Source: CAYMND01 sp964465065 (GTDB lineage: Bacteria > Acidobacteriota > Aminicenantia > UBA2199). From it: 64,000 nt of DNA. Below the pieces are notes generated by a model. That model was not told the DNA's origin and ran no database searches. It saw nothing but the letters and a program-made list of their open reading frames with translations. Positions 42,349 to 51,755 of the stretch are shown here, in pieces. Position numbers and translations under genes: made by a program. The stretch lies in the NCBI GenBank assembly GCA_964465065.1, contig CAYXHZ010000001.1:1-64000 (forward strand), written 5' to 3'. Within the stretch, counting starts at the first letter, position 1. Each line of letters starts with the position of its first letter.

Positions 42349-43086
42349 TTAGGGATCGTTTTCCCGGGTGACGAAAAACACATCCGAAATCTGCTGGTAA
42401 TTCCGGTCTTTGTCGAGATGGGCCAAAGCGTTGGCCGCCGCGTTCTGTTCGGCCTGCCGCTTGTTGCGACCGGTTCCCCGGGCCAGCTCGTGATCGCCCA
42501 GCGAAACGGCGACGGTGAAGGTGATCAGCGGCGTTTTGCCTTCCTGGGCCACGATGCGGTAACTGGGCAGCAAGGGATGCTGGCTCTGGATCAGTTCCTG
42601 CAGTTCCGATTTGTAATCGTTGATTCGGGTCTCGCAATCCTTCAGATTGGCCAGGAAGGGTTCGAAGAGCGGCAAGAAGGTCTGACTGACGACGCGGAAA
42701 TTGCTGTCCAGATAGACCGAACCGACGATGGCCTCGAACAGCGAGGCGATGATCTTGGGGTTCTGGCGGCCGTCGTTTTTCTCCTCGCCCTTGCCCAGGA
42801 CCAGGTACTGGTTGAGTCCAAGTCTGCCGGCCAGTTCGTACAGGAAGGAGCTGGAAACCAGATGGGCCTTCAGCTTGGACAGATCGCCCTCGTTCCAGGA
42901 AGGGAAACGGCGGTACAGGGTCTCGGTGACCACCAGGTTGATCACCGAATCGCCCAGAAATTCCAACTTCTCGTTGTCGGGCAGGTCGTTGCGGCTGCCC
43001 TCGTTGAACGATTTGTGGATCAGGGCGTTCTGCAGCAGAGTACGGTTGTGAAAGCTGTAATTGAGGATCTTTTCGATGTCGGTCAT
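42349..43086 (-). CDS. rnc: Ribonuclease III
   Basis: Cuts double-stranded RNA in rRNA and mRNA processing. The signature NEKLEFLGDSVINLVV is near residues 38-53; the second catalytic acidic pair is in ASLFEAIVGSVYLD; a double-stranded RNA-binding domain fills about 155-230 (NDYKSELQELIQ, GRNKRQAEQNAAANAL). 245 aa. The frame is open further upstream, but the ATG at 43086 overlaps the preceding stop as ATGA and begins the standard protein, so it is chosen. Coupled to the phosphatase gene. Confidence 0.96.
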   Translation of the reverse strand: MTDIEKILNYSFHNRTLLQNALIHKSFNEGSRNDLPDNEKLEFLGDSVINLVVTETLYRRFPSWNEGDLSKLKAHLVSSSFLYELAGRLGLNQYLVLGKGEEKNDGRQNPKIIASLFEAIVGSVYLDSNFRVVSQTFLPLFEPFLANLKDCETRINDYKSELQELIQSQHPLLPSYRIVAQEGKTPLITFTVAVSLGDHELARGTGRNKRQAEQNAAANALAHLDKDRNYQQISDVFFVTRENDP

Positions 43087-44990
43087 GATGTAACGCTGGT
43101 TTTGTCGAGGTATTTGAACAGGACGAAGGTCAGATCGTCGCACTTGTTTTCCGCGCCGGCGAACTGGTTGCTGTACTCCAGGATCTTGTCGCGGATCTGC
43201 TGGCAATCCAGCTCGGCGTACTGGCAGATCAGTTTCGCAAGCTTGTCGACGCCGAGCATTTCCTCCTGCTCGTTGAGAATCTCGGACAGCCCGTCCGAGA
43301 AGAAGAACAGGATGTCGCCTTCGGCCAGGTCCAGGCTGAGTTCCTCGATCTTGTCGCGGCAGAAATTGCTCAGGCCGATGGCCATGCCGGCCGGATTGAG
43401 AATCGAGCATCGCCTGGCGGCCGCCTGGTAGAAGATGGCCGGGGTATGGCCGGCCCGGGCCATGGTCAGCCGGTGCGTTTTGCTGTCGACCAGGGCCAGG
43501 TTGACGGTGATGAAGGTCACCCGCTCGAACGACTCGCACAGGCTGTTGTGGCATTGCAGCAGGATATCTGCCGGGGAATCGAGCAGGCGCTGCAGATAGT
43601 TCATCAGTCCCTTGAGTTCGGCCATGTAGAAGGCTGCCGAAGCCCCCTTACCCGAAACGTCGGCCACCAGAAAGATCAGCTGGCCGTTTTCCTTGTGGAA
43701 ATAGTCGAAATAATCGCCGGCGATCTCGTCGGCCGGAATATTGGTGGCCGACAGCGCGAAGCTGTCGCAGCGGTAGTTCTCCTTGGGCAGCAGTTTCAAC
43801 TGGATGGTGCGGGCGATGCGCAGTTCCTCCTCGAGGCGCTGCTTTTCCTTCTCTTCGCTGATAAGCTGGCTCATGCCCCGGGCCATCTCGTTGAAGGAAT
43901 CGGCCAGGTATTGCAGCTGGTCGCCGGATTTGGTGCGGATGCGGTAGGTGAAATCGCCGTTGCGGATGCGCTGGGTGCCGCGGGTGATCAGGTTGATCGA
44001 ACGGGTGATGATGCGCACGCTGCGGAAACCGATAACGAAGGAGATGACGATGAAGGTGCCGAACAGGACGATCAGGAAATATATGGCGTCCATGGTGCGG
44101 CGGCTGTCGGACAGCGGTCCGCCGGTTTGCAGCTTCTTGAGGATCTTGTTGTAGTCGATGAGCAGGTAGAAGGTCCCCTCCAGCGGCCGCTGCGGATGGA
44201 GGTTGTCGGAGTCGAGGCGGTAGTAGCTGTAGTTGTAGGTCCAGGGGAAGGCGAAGACCTGATCGTCGCCGATCTCGATGGAATCGGTGCTGAAGTTGAC
44301 CTGGGGCTGCGGCGTCTTCTCGGAGGGGTGTTGGTAGCGGATGCGGAAATCGCTGATGCTGGATATTTCGTCGAAGAACGTTTGCTGCACCTCGAAGGCC
44401 AGAAAGACCCGGTAAGCGCCCTGGGTCTTGGTCACGCCCTGGTAAAGACGATTGCCGATGGAAAAGAAGCCCTTCAGATCGTGGGCCGGCAGGTCTTTGA
44501 CCGCCAACTGGGCCGGGTAGGTCAGAAAGGGCTCGAAGACGCCCTCGCTGTCCTGACGGCTGAAGACCACGTTGATGTATTCGGGGTTGAGCTTGAAGTA
44601 CAGGGAAATCTTCTGCTGCATCTGCAGCGCGTTCTGCAGGCGCAGATAGCTGTCGGCCTCGATTTCCAGCTCGTTGACCTGGTTGTGCAGGATGTTGTCG
44701 ATGATGGTGTTGCCGTACTGGGCGACGATGATGTTGGTGATATAGAAATAGAGGATGGTCAGAAAGAAGAGCGGAGTCACCACGAAGAAGAGTCCGGAGA
44801 AGATCAGCCGGTTGCGGACCTTCCAGAACAGCTTCTTCTTGGCCAGAAAAAGCAGCCGGAAGACGGCGACGATGATGCCGCTCCATAAAAACAGCGGCAA
44901 AACGCCCGACCAACCGAACAGGTAGGCCGCCAGGGTCAGCAGGGCCAGCACGGCGATGGTCAGATCGATGGGTTTGAAGCGTCGCAGCAT
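43083..44990 (-). CDS. Membrane sensor with HAMP and SpoIIE-type PP2C phosphatase domain
   Basis: A 635-aa sensor phosphatase. Two hydrophobic segments near residues 12-45, a further one at about 60-85, an extracytoplasmic sensing region (about 90-305), another TM (about 312-335), a HAMP domain (about 335-390), a short coiled coil, and a SpoIIE/RsbU PP2C domain (about 410-630) with IPADEIAGDYFDY, VADVSGKGASAAF, GHTPAIFY and FFFSDGLSE. Such proteins dephosphorylate anti-sigma antagonists, but no anti-sigma or antagonist gene is here. The start at 44990 is 8 nt after a perfect TATAAT. Confidence 0.9.
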   Translation of the reverse strand: MLRRFKPIDLTIAVLALLTLAAYLFGWSGVLPLFLWSGIIVAVFRLLFLAKKKLFWKVRNRLIFSGLFFVVTPLFFLTILYFYITNIIVAQYGNTIIDNILHNQVNELEIEADSYLRLQNALQMQQKISLYFKLNPEYINVVFSRQDSEGVFEPFLTYPAQLAVKDLPAHDLKGFFSIGNRLYQGVTKTQGAYRVFLAFEVQQTFFDEISSISDFRIRYQHPSEKTPQPQVNFSTDSIEIGDDQVFAFPWTYNYSYYRLDSDNLHPQRPLEGTFYLLIDYNKILKKLQTGGPLSDSRRTMDAIYFLIVLFGTFIVISFVIGFRSVRIITRSINLITRGTQRIRNGDFTYRIRTKSGDQLQYLADSFNEMARGMSQLISEEKEKQRLEEELRIARTIQLKLLPKENYRCDSFALSATNIPADEIAGDYFDYFHKENGQLIFLVADVSGKGASAAFYMAELKGLMNYLQRLLDSPADILLQCHNSLCESFERVTFITVNLALVDSKTHRLTMARAGHTPAIFYQAAARRCSILNPAGMAIGLSNFCRDKIEELSLDLAEGDILFFFSDGLSEILNEQEEMLGVDKLAKLICQYAELDCQQIRDKILEYSNQFAGAENKCDDLTFVLFKYLDKTSVTS

Positions 44991-44998
44991 TGTCAGCA

Positions 44999-45027
44999 AT
45001 TATATAATCGATAGGGAACGATTACAA
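44999..45027 (-). promoter_or_regulatory. Leaderless-type promoter of the phosphatase-rnc unit
   Basis: Minus-strand TTGTAA (45027-45022), 17-nt spacer, TATAAT (45004-44999), 8 nt before the ATG at 44990. No ribosome site. Confidence 0.65.
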
Positions 45028-45330
45028 CCGGTCAGTTTTTCCGTTTCGACCCGCTGGCTCCCCGGTCCCCTGCAATCGTCCCGGCCGCCAAAACCGGAGC
45101 GGCCGCTAAAGCCGCTCCGGCCGATGGCGGGCATCATACTCCGTAGACTGAATCCCCTTGGCCTGATTCAAGTAAGCGCTTTTCCAGTTCTTTGCCGGCA
45201 GTTTGTCCTCCAGCTTGGACAGAACCCCATCCGCCGCCCTGTTCCGGCGACAGCCCTCCCACATGTTACCTTTTTACACGGGCAATATCCAGCCGTTCAG
45301 TTTAAGCTCAAGACAACCGTTTGTTCACGT
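45028..45330. other. Non-coding stretch with a 10-bp hairpin
   Basis: About 300 bases between the divergent phosphatase promoter and the minor-pilin promoter. I see no convincing gene. The main feature is a perfect inverted repeat: CCGGAGCGGC (45094-45103), 7-nt loop, GCCGCTCCGG (45111-45120). It has no T-run on either side, so it is not a typical terminator. It lies about 240 nt upstream of the sigma-54 promoter and could be an activator-binding site or the remains of a repeat. Confidence 0.4.
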
Positions 45331-45347
45331 TTGGAACAGGAATTGCA
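45331..45347 (+). promoter_or_regulatory. Sigma-54 promoter of the minor pilin operon
   Basis: TTGGAACAGGAATTGCA matches the -24/-12 consensus (YTGGCACGRNNNTTGCW) at every non-N position except two, and GG and GC are separated by the required 10 nt. Transcription would start near 45358, 11 nt before the GGAG that serves fimT. A sigma-54 activator gene is present at 14375-18166, though a link is not shown. Confidence 0.7.
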
Positions 45348-45381
45348 TTAAGTCGCATAGTTGTACATGGAGATTTCGAAA

Positions 45382-45933
45382 ATGAGACAAAAAATTTTTT
45401 CGGAAAGGGGTTTTACTCTGATCGAGTTGTTAATCGTTTTAGCTTTCGGGGCAATCATGATCATGATTCCAGTCAAGATGCTCAATCAGGGCGACCAAAG
45501 GACCATGTTGAGAAAGCATGTCCGTGAAGTGGTGGCGGAACTATACCGTATCCGCTACAACGCCGCCGCCATGAATCGCCCCTATCGGTTTACCATGACA
45601 GAAATAGCTGGAGACGCTAATCATTATAGAATTGAAAACGAATTTCAGGATGATGCCGGAGTATGGGTACATGACCGGAAAGTGCCAGCCATTACCGTTT
45701 CCCGTAAATGCCTGGCTTCCATCGATCTGGAAGAGAACGGTACAACAACGCCGGCCATTCCCCTGGCACTCGCCTTTAACCCTCAGGGTCTGCAGATGGA
45801 TGACGCCGGCGCTACGATCGTCAACCGCAGAAATCTCATATTTACCAACGATAAAGTCGTTGCCAGTGATGAAATAACCATCTCCATATCCCCCTTCGGA
45901 GGTATCCGTGTTAGCGATAATTTCAACAATTAA
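45382..45933 (+). CDS. fimT: Minor pseudopilin FimT/GspH
   Basis: A type IV pilin-like protein of 183 aa. The prepilin leader is MRQKIFSERG followed by the cleavage/methylation site and FTLIELLIVLAF, with Glu5 of the mature protein present. The C-terminal GspH/FimT domain is beta-rich. ATG 45382 is preferred (GGAG 9 nt upstream) over an ATG at 45367. Codon use here is a little more AT-rich than in the preceding genes. First gene of the minor pilin operon and overlaps pilV by 26 nt. Confidence 0.88.
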   Translation: MRQKIFSERGFTLIELLIVLAFGAIMIMIPVKMLNQGDQRTMLRKHVREVVAELYRIRYNAAAMNRPYRFTMTEIAGDANHYRIENEFQDDAGVWVHDRKVPAITVSRKCLASIDLEENGTTTPAIPLALAFNPQGLQMDDAGATIVNRRNLIFTNDKVVASDEITISISPFGGIRVSDNFNN

Positions 45934-46327
45934 AACAAGAAAGGTCCACGGTTTCTCATTGATTGAAGCCATGGTGGCCACCGCATTCATCGCGGTCTTT
46001 TCTATGGCTGTCATCGTGGCCCAGGCCGGGCATTGGAATCTCGTTTTAGCCAGCCAGGACAAAACGATGGCCACGCACCTGGCCGAGGAAATGATTGAAC
46101 TGACCATGGCCATGCGTTTCGAAGAGTTGGTGCAAGCCAATTTTCCGGAAGAAGATTATGGGGACATTCCCAATTTTTCAGACTTCAGACGGGAAGTCGT
46201 GATCACCCCCACCGCTGCCGATCTTTGTAACATTGCCGTCATCGTTTCCTGGCGAAAGGCGGATAGGGCCGATCAACCGGTGATCATGGTCACAACTGTC
46301 ACCCAACGGCCGGAGAGTGCAACATGA
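45908..46327 (+). CDS. pilV: Minor pilin PilV-like
   Basis: A 139-aa prepilin with leader ending HG|FSLIEAMVATAFIAVFSMAV, the PilV-type signature with Glu5. A GTG start with GGAGG 5 nt upstream. The C-terminal part is short and variable, as is usual. Minor pilins of this set prime pilus assembly and hold PilY1 at the tip. Overlaps fimT by 26 nt and pilW by 4 nt. Confidence 0.85.
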   Translation: MLAIISTIKTRKVHGFSLIEAMVATAFIAVFSMAVIVAQAGHWNLVLASQDKTMATHLAEEMIELTMAMRFEELVQANFPEEDYGDIPNFSDFRREVVITPTAADLCNIAVIVSWRKADRADQPVIMVTTVTQRPESAT

Positions 46328-47433
46328 ACAGAAACTCGAAACCACACGGCTTCACTTTGATTGAAATGTTGATTGCCCTTGGGGTCACCTCCGTCGTCAT
46401 GGCCGGCACCTACTTGCTGATACTAACCAATCAGAGACAACAGATCCGCGAGGACCACCTGCGCAACCTGGTCAGCGACGTACGCAACCTGCAGGCTTTC
46501 CTCAGTACCGATTTTAGAAGTGCCGGCGCCATTCTGAGCATGTTTCACACCCAGAATTTTCTGGCTGCCGAAGCCCCGTTCAACGGTATACAACCGCTCA
46601 ACAACACAGATTATCCGGACGGAGTGATCCTGGCCGCCGCAGATCCGCTCACGGTAACCAGTCTGACTTCCAGTTTTGCCCCGGGCGGAGGCATTATAGA
46701 GGTCGATCGGACTGCCGACAGTACCGGCCAACCGGTTTGGAACGTGGGCGACAACGGTCTGGTGATGGCCGGGAATGGCTACTATGTCTTTTCGATCACC
46801 AACATAGCCGGAAATACGTTATCGATTCGTGGCGAACCGGTCTATTACTCCGGACAACTGGCCAGCACCCATTACAATGACTTTCTCGACGATCAACTGG
46901 GAACCAACGGCAACGCGATAAATTACGATATCGGCGCTCCGGTGGTTCGACTCGAATACTTCCGGATCTATCTGGTTCGCACTGAAGCCGACAACAGCCG
47001 CACGCTCACGCTGACCACCGACACGACCGGCACGGCCGACATCGAAGGCAATGAAACCAATACGATGAACGTGCCTCTGCTCGAAAACATCGTCGATTTT
47101 CAGCTGGACTACGTCACCCAGAGCATCAACCCCACCTTCTGGGCCAGTATCCGGGGCGCAGTCAATGAACCCGCCCCCTGTGCGGACGCTTCCGGTGCCA
47201 AATGCGTGCAATTCCGCCAGGCATTCACCCTGCGCCAGCTCAGCAATGTGCGGATTTTCCTGATGGCCCGATCCGCTTACGACATGACCCGCAGACCGGG
47301 TGGCGCGACGGATACCATCGACATTCCGGCCATGGGAGACAGCCCGGCCAAACCGGACACGCCCAGGGGCTCATACCATTACCAATACCTTGAATATGAC
47401 GTTGCCTTGCGAAACTACCGAATCGTATATTGA
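46324..47433 (+). CDS. pilW: Minor pilin PilW-like
   Basis: A 369-aa prepilin with leader ending HG|FTLIEMLIALGVTSVVMAG. The long C-terminal region includes a PilW-type region (ENIVDFQLDYVTQ near 255 and RQAFTLRQLSNVRIFLMARS near 300) and ends NYRIVY. GGAGAG lies 7 nt before the ATG. Part of the priming complex with pilV and pilX. Confidence 0.87.
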   Translation: MNRNSKPHGFTLIEMLIALGVTSVVMAGTYLLILTNQRQQIREDHLRNLVSDVRNLQAFLSTDFRSAGAILSMFHTQNFLAAEAPFNGIQPLNNTDYPDGVILAAADPLTVTSLTSSFAPGGGIIEVDRTADSTGQPVWNVGDNGLVMAGNGYYVFSITNIAGNTLSIRGEPVYYSGQLASTHYNDFLDDQLGTNGNAINYDIGAPVVRLEYFRIYLVRTEADNSRTLTLTTDTTGTADIEGNETNTMNVPLLENIVDFQLDYVTQSINPTFWASIRGAVNEPAPCADASGAKCVQFRQAFTLRQLSNVRIFLMARSAYDMTRRPGGATDTIDIPAMGDSPAKPDTPRGSYHYQYLEYDVALRNYRIVY

Positions 47434-47450
47434 CAGGAGGCGAGCGAACG

Positions 47451-47990
47451 ATGCAAAAACAATATAAAATTCGAAGCTTGATTGCCAGTGAACGGGGCAG
47501 TGCCCTGATCCTGGTTTTTATTGGCGCCATCATCCTGTCGATCACCGGCATTTCGATGTTGCGTCAGAGCCAGACGGACTACTCCATATCCGCCCATCAC
47601 TATTTCGACAAAACGGCCCTGTTCGCCGCCGACGCCGGTATCAACGACGGCATTCGTCAGCTGCGCAGCACTCCCTATCCGCCCAGTATCATCATTCAAG
47701 AAACGGTTCCGGTGATCAATGATGGGAAAACCATTCATTTCCGTTCCCTTTTCAGTGGAACCATGCAGGAAACCGAGGCGGGCGCAATGAACGTCAAGGG
47801 TATGCAGGATCTGGTCCCGCCCATACCGGCCGGCCAATCCGTGAGTGCCGGTTTGGTTCCGGCAGGCTGGAACCTGACCGTCTCGTCCCGGATCTATATG
47901 ACCGCGAATGAAATGAACAGCAACATCAATCAGAAAGCGCGCAAAGAAGTCCAGACCATGTTGGTCACGATAGCCCAGATGGGCCATTGA
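47451..47990 (+). CDS. pilX: Minor pilin PilX-like
   Basis: A 179-aa protein whose N-terminus lacks a classic G|F cleavage site: SERGSALILVFIGAIILSITGISML, followed by ALFAADAGINDGIRQL. This ERGSAL form with the AADAGI block is typical of PilX N-terminal proteins. AGGAGG lies 10 nt before the ATG at 47451, which I chose over an upstream start at 47430. Followed 15 nt later by pilY1. Confidence 0.83.
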   Translation: MQKQYKIRSLIASERGSALILVFIGAIILSITGISMLRQSQTDYSISAHHYFDKTALFAADAGINDGIRQLRSTPYPPSIIIQETVPVINDGKTIHFRSLFSGTMQETEAGAMNVKGMQDLVPPIPAGQSVSAGLVPAGWNLTVSSRIYMTANEMNSNINQKARKEVQTMLVTIAQMGH

Positions 47991-48005
47991 GAAAGGAGGA
48001 ACACC

Positions 48006-51000
48006 ATGCATGCTTCAACGAATAATCGCATCCGGGACACCATCATCGGCCTGGCACTCTTGGTGGTAATGGCCTTGCCCTTGTCGGCCTGGAAGGATGA
48101 AGAACTGTTTTACACCAGTGTCGCCCCCAACATCGTCGTCCTCATGGACACCTCGGGATCCATGCGCAACGTCATCTTCCACCCGGACTATGCACCCGGA
48201 GCCGCCAACTACGGCAGTTTCAGTCCGAAAATCGCCGCCGAAATGGAAGGTTGGCAGGAACAGTACCTGAGACAGAACCGCTGGGTGGCCCGCTGGTGCA
48301 CCGGCTCAGCCGCCACACTCTACTCCACCACGGCCAATCATTCAAGCGTCAAGATCAACAGTAAAAGCTACCGGGTAACGTCCAGCACTTTATCCTCGAC
48401 GACGACTTCCGGCGGTTACCTCTGGTACCAGGTCCAGTCGGATCGCTACGCCCGTTTTCCCGCCGGTGCCGAGGTGATCATCGCCAGTTACAACGGGACC
48501 AGCGGCAACAGTACCTCTGCAACGTATTATCAGGATGCACTGGCGACCGTCGCCGAGCTGAAGCAGATTGGTGCCAACTGGTACGTCAGATTTTCGGGCA
48601 TCGTTGGTGGCCCGATCTCGACAAATACAAGCAGCTCCAACCTCTGCATGCAGTACATTTACAATAATACACCGGCCATCGATCGGAAGATCATTAATCT
48701 CTACGGTGGCAACGATCCCATTTCTCTCGCATCAGGCACCACTTCGGAAACCGTCTACACCCAAACCGGAAACGGTGTGTCGCAAAACGACTACCTGGCC
48801 TGGCTGTTCAACACGGCCAGCGACGAGCAGCGCGCTCAGGTCACATGGTTCGCCGATCATGGCACCTTCGACACCAGCGACAGCAACGACTATCGCGAGG
48901 ATCGGACCACCCGCATGCGCGTGGCCCGGGCAGCGCTCAAAGACATCATCGGCCAGTTCNNNNNNNNNNNNNNNNNNNNNNNNNNNNNNNNNNNNNNNNN
49001 NNNNNNNNNNNNNNNNNNNNNNNNNNNNNNNNNNNNNNNNNNNNNNNNNNNNNNNNNNNACGGAGGTGACGGCAGCCGTATCGGCACTTATTCCAGCCTG
49101 AACGGTCGCGTCAAGGACATGACCGTCGAAACCAACCGTGATAATCTGAAGACCATCATCACCAACCAAAATCCCGAAACATCGACCCCTCTGGGAGAAG
49201 CTTTGTATGAAGTGTGGCGTTATTACCGCGGTGACTATCGCAATACCCCGCAATACTCCGAAGACACCTGGGAACTGGGCATGTACTGCCGCAGCAGCTT
49301 CTGTATCCTGCTCACCGACGGTATGCCCAACAGCGAGAGTACGCGTTACTACACCTCCGGCGACAGCGGCATCCCGCTTGCTCACGACGACGCCACCTAT
49401 AAAACCGACGTTTTCGATAACAGCGTCATCAACGTGGCCTACCACCTGGCTACCAACGACGCCCGGCCAGCCATGCAGGACCCGCAGAGCGTCTACACCT
49501 ACACCATCGGCTTCACCACATCGGGGACCGCCAACACCGTTCTCACCCAGACCGCTGTCAACGGTAAGGGCCAGTTCTTCGCCGCCAACAACTACGACGA
49601 ACTGCTGGCGGTCTTCGACACGATCATCGGCGCCATCGCCGAACAGACCACTAATTTCGCCGCCTTCACCGCCCCCAAGCTCACGGCCATCGGCGACAAT
49701 TACCAGGGCTACGTGGCCAGTTTCATCCCCCGCAAGGCCAGCGCCATGTGGGAAGGCGACGTGAGGTGTTACGGCCTCGACGCCAACGGCGACTTTCTGC
49801 TCAACCCAAACGGCACGCTCAAAAGCCCGTTGTGGGAGGCCAGCGACAAACTGAGCGCCGGCGATCCCGGCAGTCGCGACATCTTCACCTTCTTCTCGGG
49901 AAGCATGCAGGATTTCAAATCCGCCAACACGGACATCACCAATACCATGCTGGGTCTAGGGGTCGGAGCGGCCGAAGACGCCAAGCGGCACAGGATCATC
50001 ACCATCGTACGCGGCGAGGAAGATGCCAGCGCCGGAATCACCTATCCCTACATCCGTGCCGGAACGGAGGGCGCGCTGAAGACCGGACCTTCCCGTCTGG
50101 GCGACGTCTTCCACTTTCAGCCGCTTGTCGTCGGCGAACCCGTGAAATGGCGTATCGCGTTCGACAACTCCTTCAAGGCCTTCTACGAGGCCAACAAGAA
50201 CCGTAAAAAGGCGGTCTACGTCGGCGCCAACGACGGCATGCTGCACTGTTTCAACGTTGTCGACGGAAGCGAAATCTGGGCCTTCCTGCCCCCGGTCAAC
50301 CTGAAAAAGATCAAGGCCCTCGGACTTGAAGAGCAGCATGAATACTATGTGGACGGTCAGGCCGCCGCCCAGGAAATGAAAATCAACAACAACACCGATG
50401 CCAGCGCCTGGCGGACCATCCTGGTCTTCGGCCTCGGCCGGGGCGGCCCCGGATATTACGCGCTCGATGTCTCCAACCCCGAAACCAAGCAGTTCCGCTG
50501 GGAAATTTCAGTGCCCGTCAACGGCGCCAACGCTGGCAAGACGGTACTGACTCAAGCCGATGGCACTCAGACCGTCATCAGCGACTTCCCCTGGCTGGGC
50601 CATACCATGGGCACACCGGTCTTTGGCAACATCGCCAACGGCGACAGCAGCATTCCCATCGTCGCCCTGACCGGAGGCTACGAGGAGGACTACCTCGACG
50701 GAGCCGCTTCCAAGGTCGGCAAAGCGGCCTTCATCCTCAACGCCTGGACCGGTGAAGTCATCCGCTGGTTTAGTTACGGAGCCGACGCCAACAGCGCCAC
50801 CCACCAGACCAGCAGCGATCTGAAGTTTTCTCTGGCCGCTTCGCCCCTGCTCGTCACCTTTAAAACGACTACCTACGCCAAGCCGCAGATTTCCGAGTAC
50901 CTGTACCTGGCTGACATCGGCGGAAACATCTGGAAGGTGGATATCCGCAGCGCCAACAAGAGCGACTGGCTGCTCGAAAAAATCTTCAATACACAGGGCA

Positions 51001-51755
51001 GTCTGGTCAAATCGGGTCTGTCGAGCCGTCCATTTTTCATCGCTCCGACCATCGGGTACGACGATAATTACCACATCTGGGTCATGGCTGGAACCGGAAA
51101 CCGAGCCAGTCCCAACGACCAGCAATGCCAGGGCTATTTCTTCAACTTCATCGATGACGACAACCACCCCAGCGGCGGCTACACCGCCAGCGATCTGCAG
51201 TACATGCCCGACCTGTTCACGGACACGTCCATCTACGATTACGATGGCGATGGCTGGTCCGACGCCGAAGAAACCGCCGCCGGAAAGGATACAAAAGACA
51301 AAGACGATCACCCAGACACGGATCCGTCAACGGTAACCCACAAGAACATTACCGATCCACAGGGTTTTTACTTCAACATGACTTTGGGTGCCGGCTCCGG
51401 CTTTACCGGTGAAAAACTGTTCGAACCCGTTCCGATTTACTTCTCCCATATGGTCGTTTTCAATACCTACACACCGGCCACCGTCGCCGGATCGGATGAA
51501 ACCTGCGAGCCGATGGGCAGCATGCGTCTCTACCGCTACCGCCTCACCGGTCTGGCCGGGGGCAGTGCCAAAATCGATGCCCTGGAAGGAACAAACGCCC
51601 GCATACTGGGAAGCGGCATCTATCAGACTTCGACTCACAGCGCGTACAAAATCTATACCGGCGATCCCAAACCGGGTGGCGAATTGATCGGCCAATCCCA
51701 GGAGCTCTCTTTGCCGGATATTTTCGGACCATCGTTCTGGCTGGAGAAAAAGTAA
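48006..51755 (+). CDS. pilY1: PilY1-like pilus tip adhesin with vWA domain
   Basis: A 1249-residue reading frame interrupted by a 100-N assembly gap (48960-49059). After a signal peptide (about 10-28) there is a vWA domain: MIDAS motif DTSGS at 48-52 and a later TDG near 437. From about 690 there is the PilY1 C-terminal beta-propeller (PLVVGEPVKWRIAFDN, YVGANDGMLHCFNVVDGSEIWAFLPP, VFGLGRGGPGYYALDVSNP). A calcium loop, DYDGDGWSDAEE, starts at Asp1078, with more Asp-rich sequence after it. PilY1 proteins sit at the pilus tip and act in adhesion and surface sensing. The two halves are in frame only if the gap is exactly a multiple of three away from 100; true length is uncertain. Confidence 0.88.
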   Translation: MHASTNNRIRDTIIGLALLVVMALPLSAWKDEELFYTSVAPNIVVLMDTSGSMRNVIFHPDYAPGAANYGSFSPKIAAEMEGWQEQYLRQNRWVARWCTGSAATLYSTTANHSSVKINSKSYRVTSSTLSSTTTSGGYLWYQVQSDRYARFPAGAEVIIASYNGTSGNSTSATYYQDALATVAELKQIGANWYVRFSGIVGGPISTNTSSSNLCMQYIYNNTPAIDRKIINLYGGNDPISLASGTTSETVYTQTGNGVSQNDYLAWLFNTASDEQRAQVTWFADHGTFDTSDSNDYREDRTTRMRVARAALKDIIGQFXXXXXXXXXXXXXXXXXXXXXXXXXXXXXXXXXXGGDGSRIGTYSSLNGRVKDMTVETNRDNLKTIITNQNPETSTPLGEALYEVWRYYRGDYRNTPQYSEDTWELGMYCRSSFCILLTDGMPNSESTRYYTSGDSGIPLAHDDATYKTDVFDNSVINVAYHLATNDARPAMQDPQSVYTYTIGFTTSGTANTVLTQTAVNGKGQFFAANNYDELLAVFDTIIGAIAEQTTNFAAFTAPKLTAIGDNYQGYVASFIPRKASAMWEGDVRCYGLDANGDFLLNPNGTLKSPLWEASDKLSAGDPGSRDIFTFFSGSMQDFKSANTDITNTMLGLGVGAAEDAKRHRIITIVRGEEDASAGITYPYIRAGTEGALKTGPSRLGDVFHFQPLVVGEPVKWRIAFDNSFKAFYEANKNRKKAVYVGANDGMLHCFNVVDGSEIWAFLPPVNLKKIKALGLEEQHEYYVDGQAAAQEMKINNNTDASAWRTILVFGLGRGGPGYYALDVSNPETKQFRWEISVPVNGANAGKTVLTQADGTQTVISDFPWLGHTMGTPVFGNIANGDSSIPIVALTGGYEEDYLDGAASKVGKAAFILNAWTGEVIRWFSYGADANSATHQTSSDLKFSLAASPLLVTFKTTTYAKPQISEYLYLADIGGNIWKVDIRSANKSDWLLEKIFNTQGSLVKSGLSSRPFFIAPTIGYDDNYHIWVMAGTGNRASPNDQQCQGYFFNFIDDDNHPSGGYTASDLQYMPDLFTDTSIYDYDGDGWSDAEETAAGKDTKDKDDHPDTDPSTVTHKNITDPQGFYFNMTLGAGSGFTGEKLFEPVPIYFSHMVVFNTYTPATVAGSDETCEPMGSMRLYRYRLTGLAGGSAKIDALEGTNARILGSGIYQTSTHSAYKIYTGDPKPGGELIGQSQELSLPDIFGPSFWLEKK
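48960..49059. other. Assembly gap (100 N) inside pilY1
   Basis: Unknown bases; a run of exactly 100 is a common placeholder, so real size is not given. It removes part of the vWA domain. Confidence 0.95.

Noticed and set aside
42349..43554. RNase III with a 156-residue N-terminal extension
   Set aside because: The extension lies wholly inside the SpoIIE-type gene; the ATG at 43086 with the ATGA overlap starts a normal-length enzyme.
48006..51755. pilY1 as a frameshifted pseudogene
   Set aside because: Both sides of the N run are in the same frame and both carry conserved motifs; the gap size is arbitrary, so no case for a break can be made.
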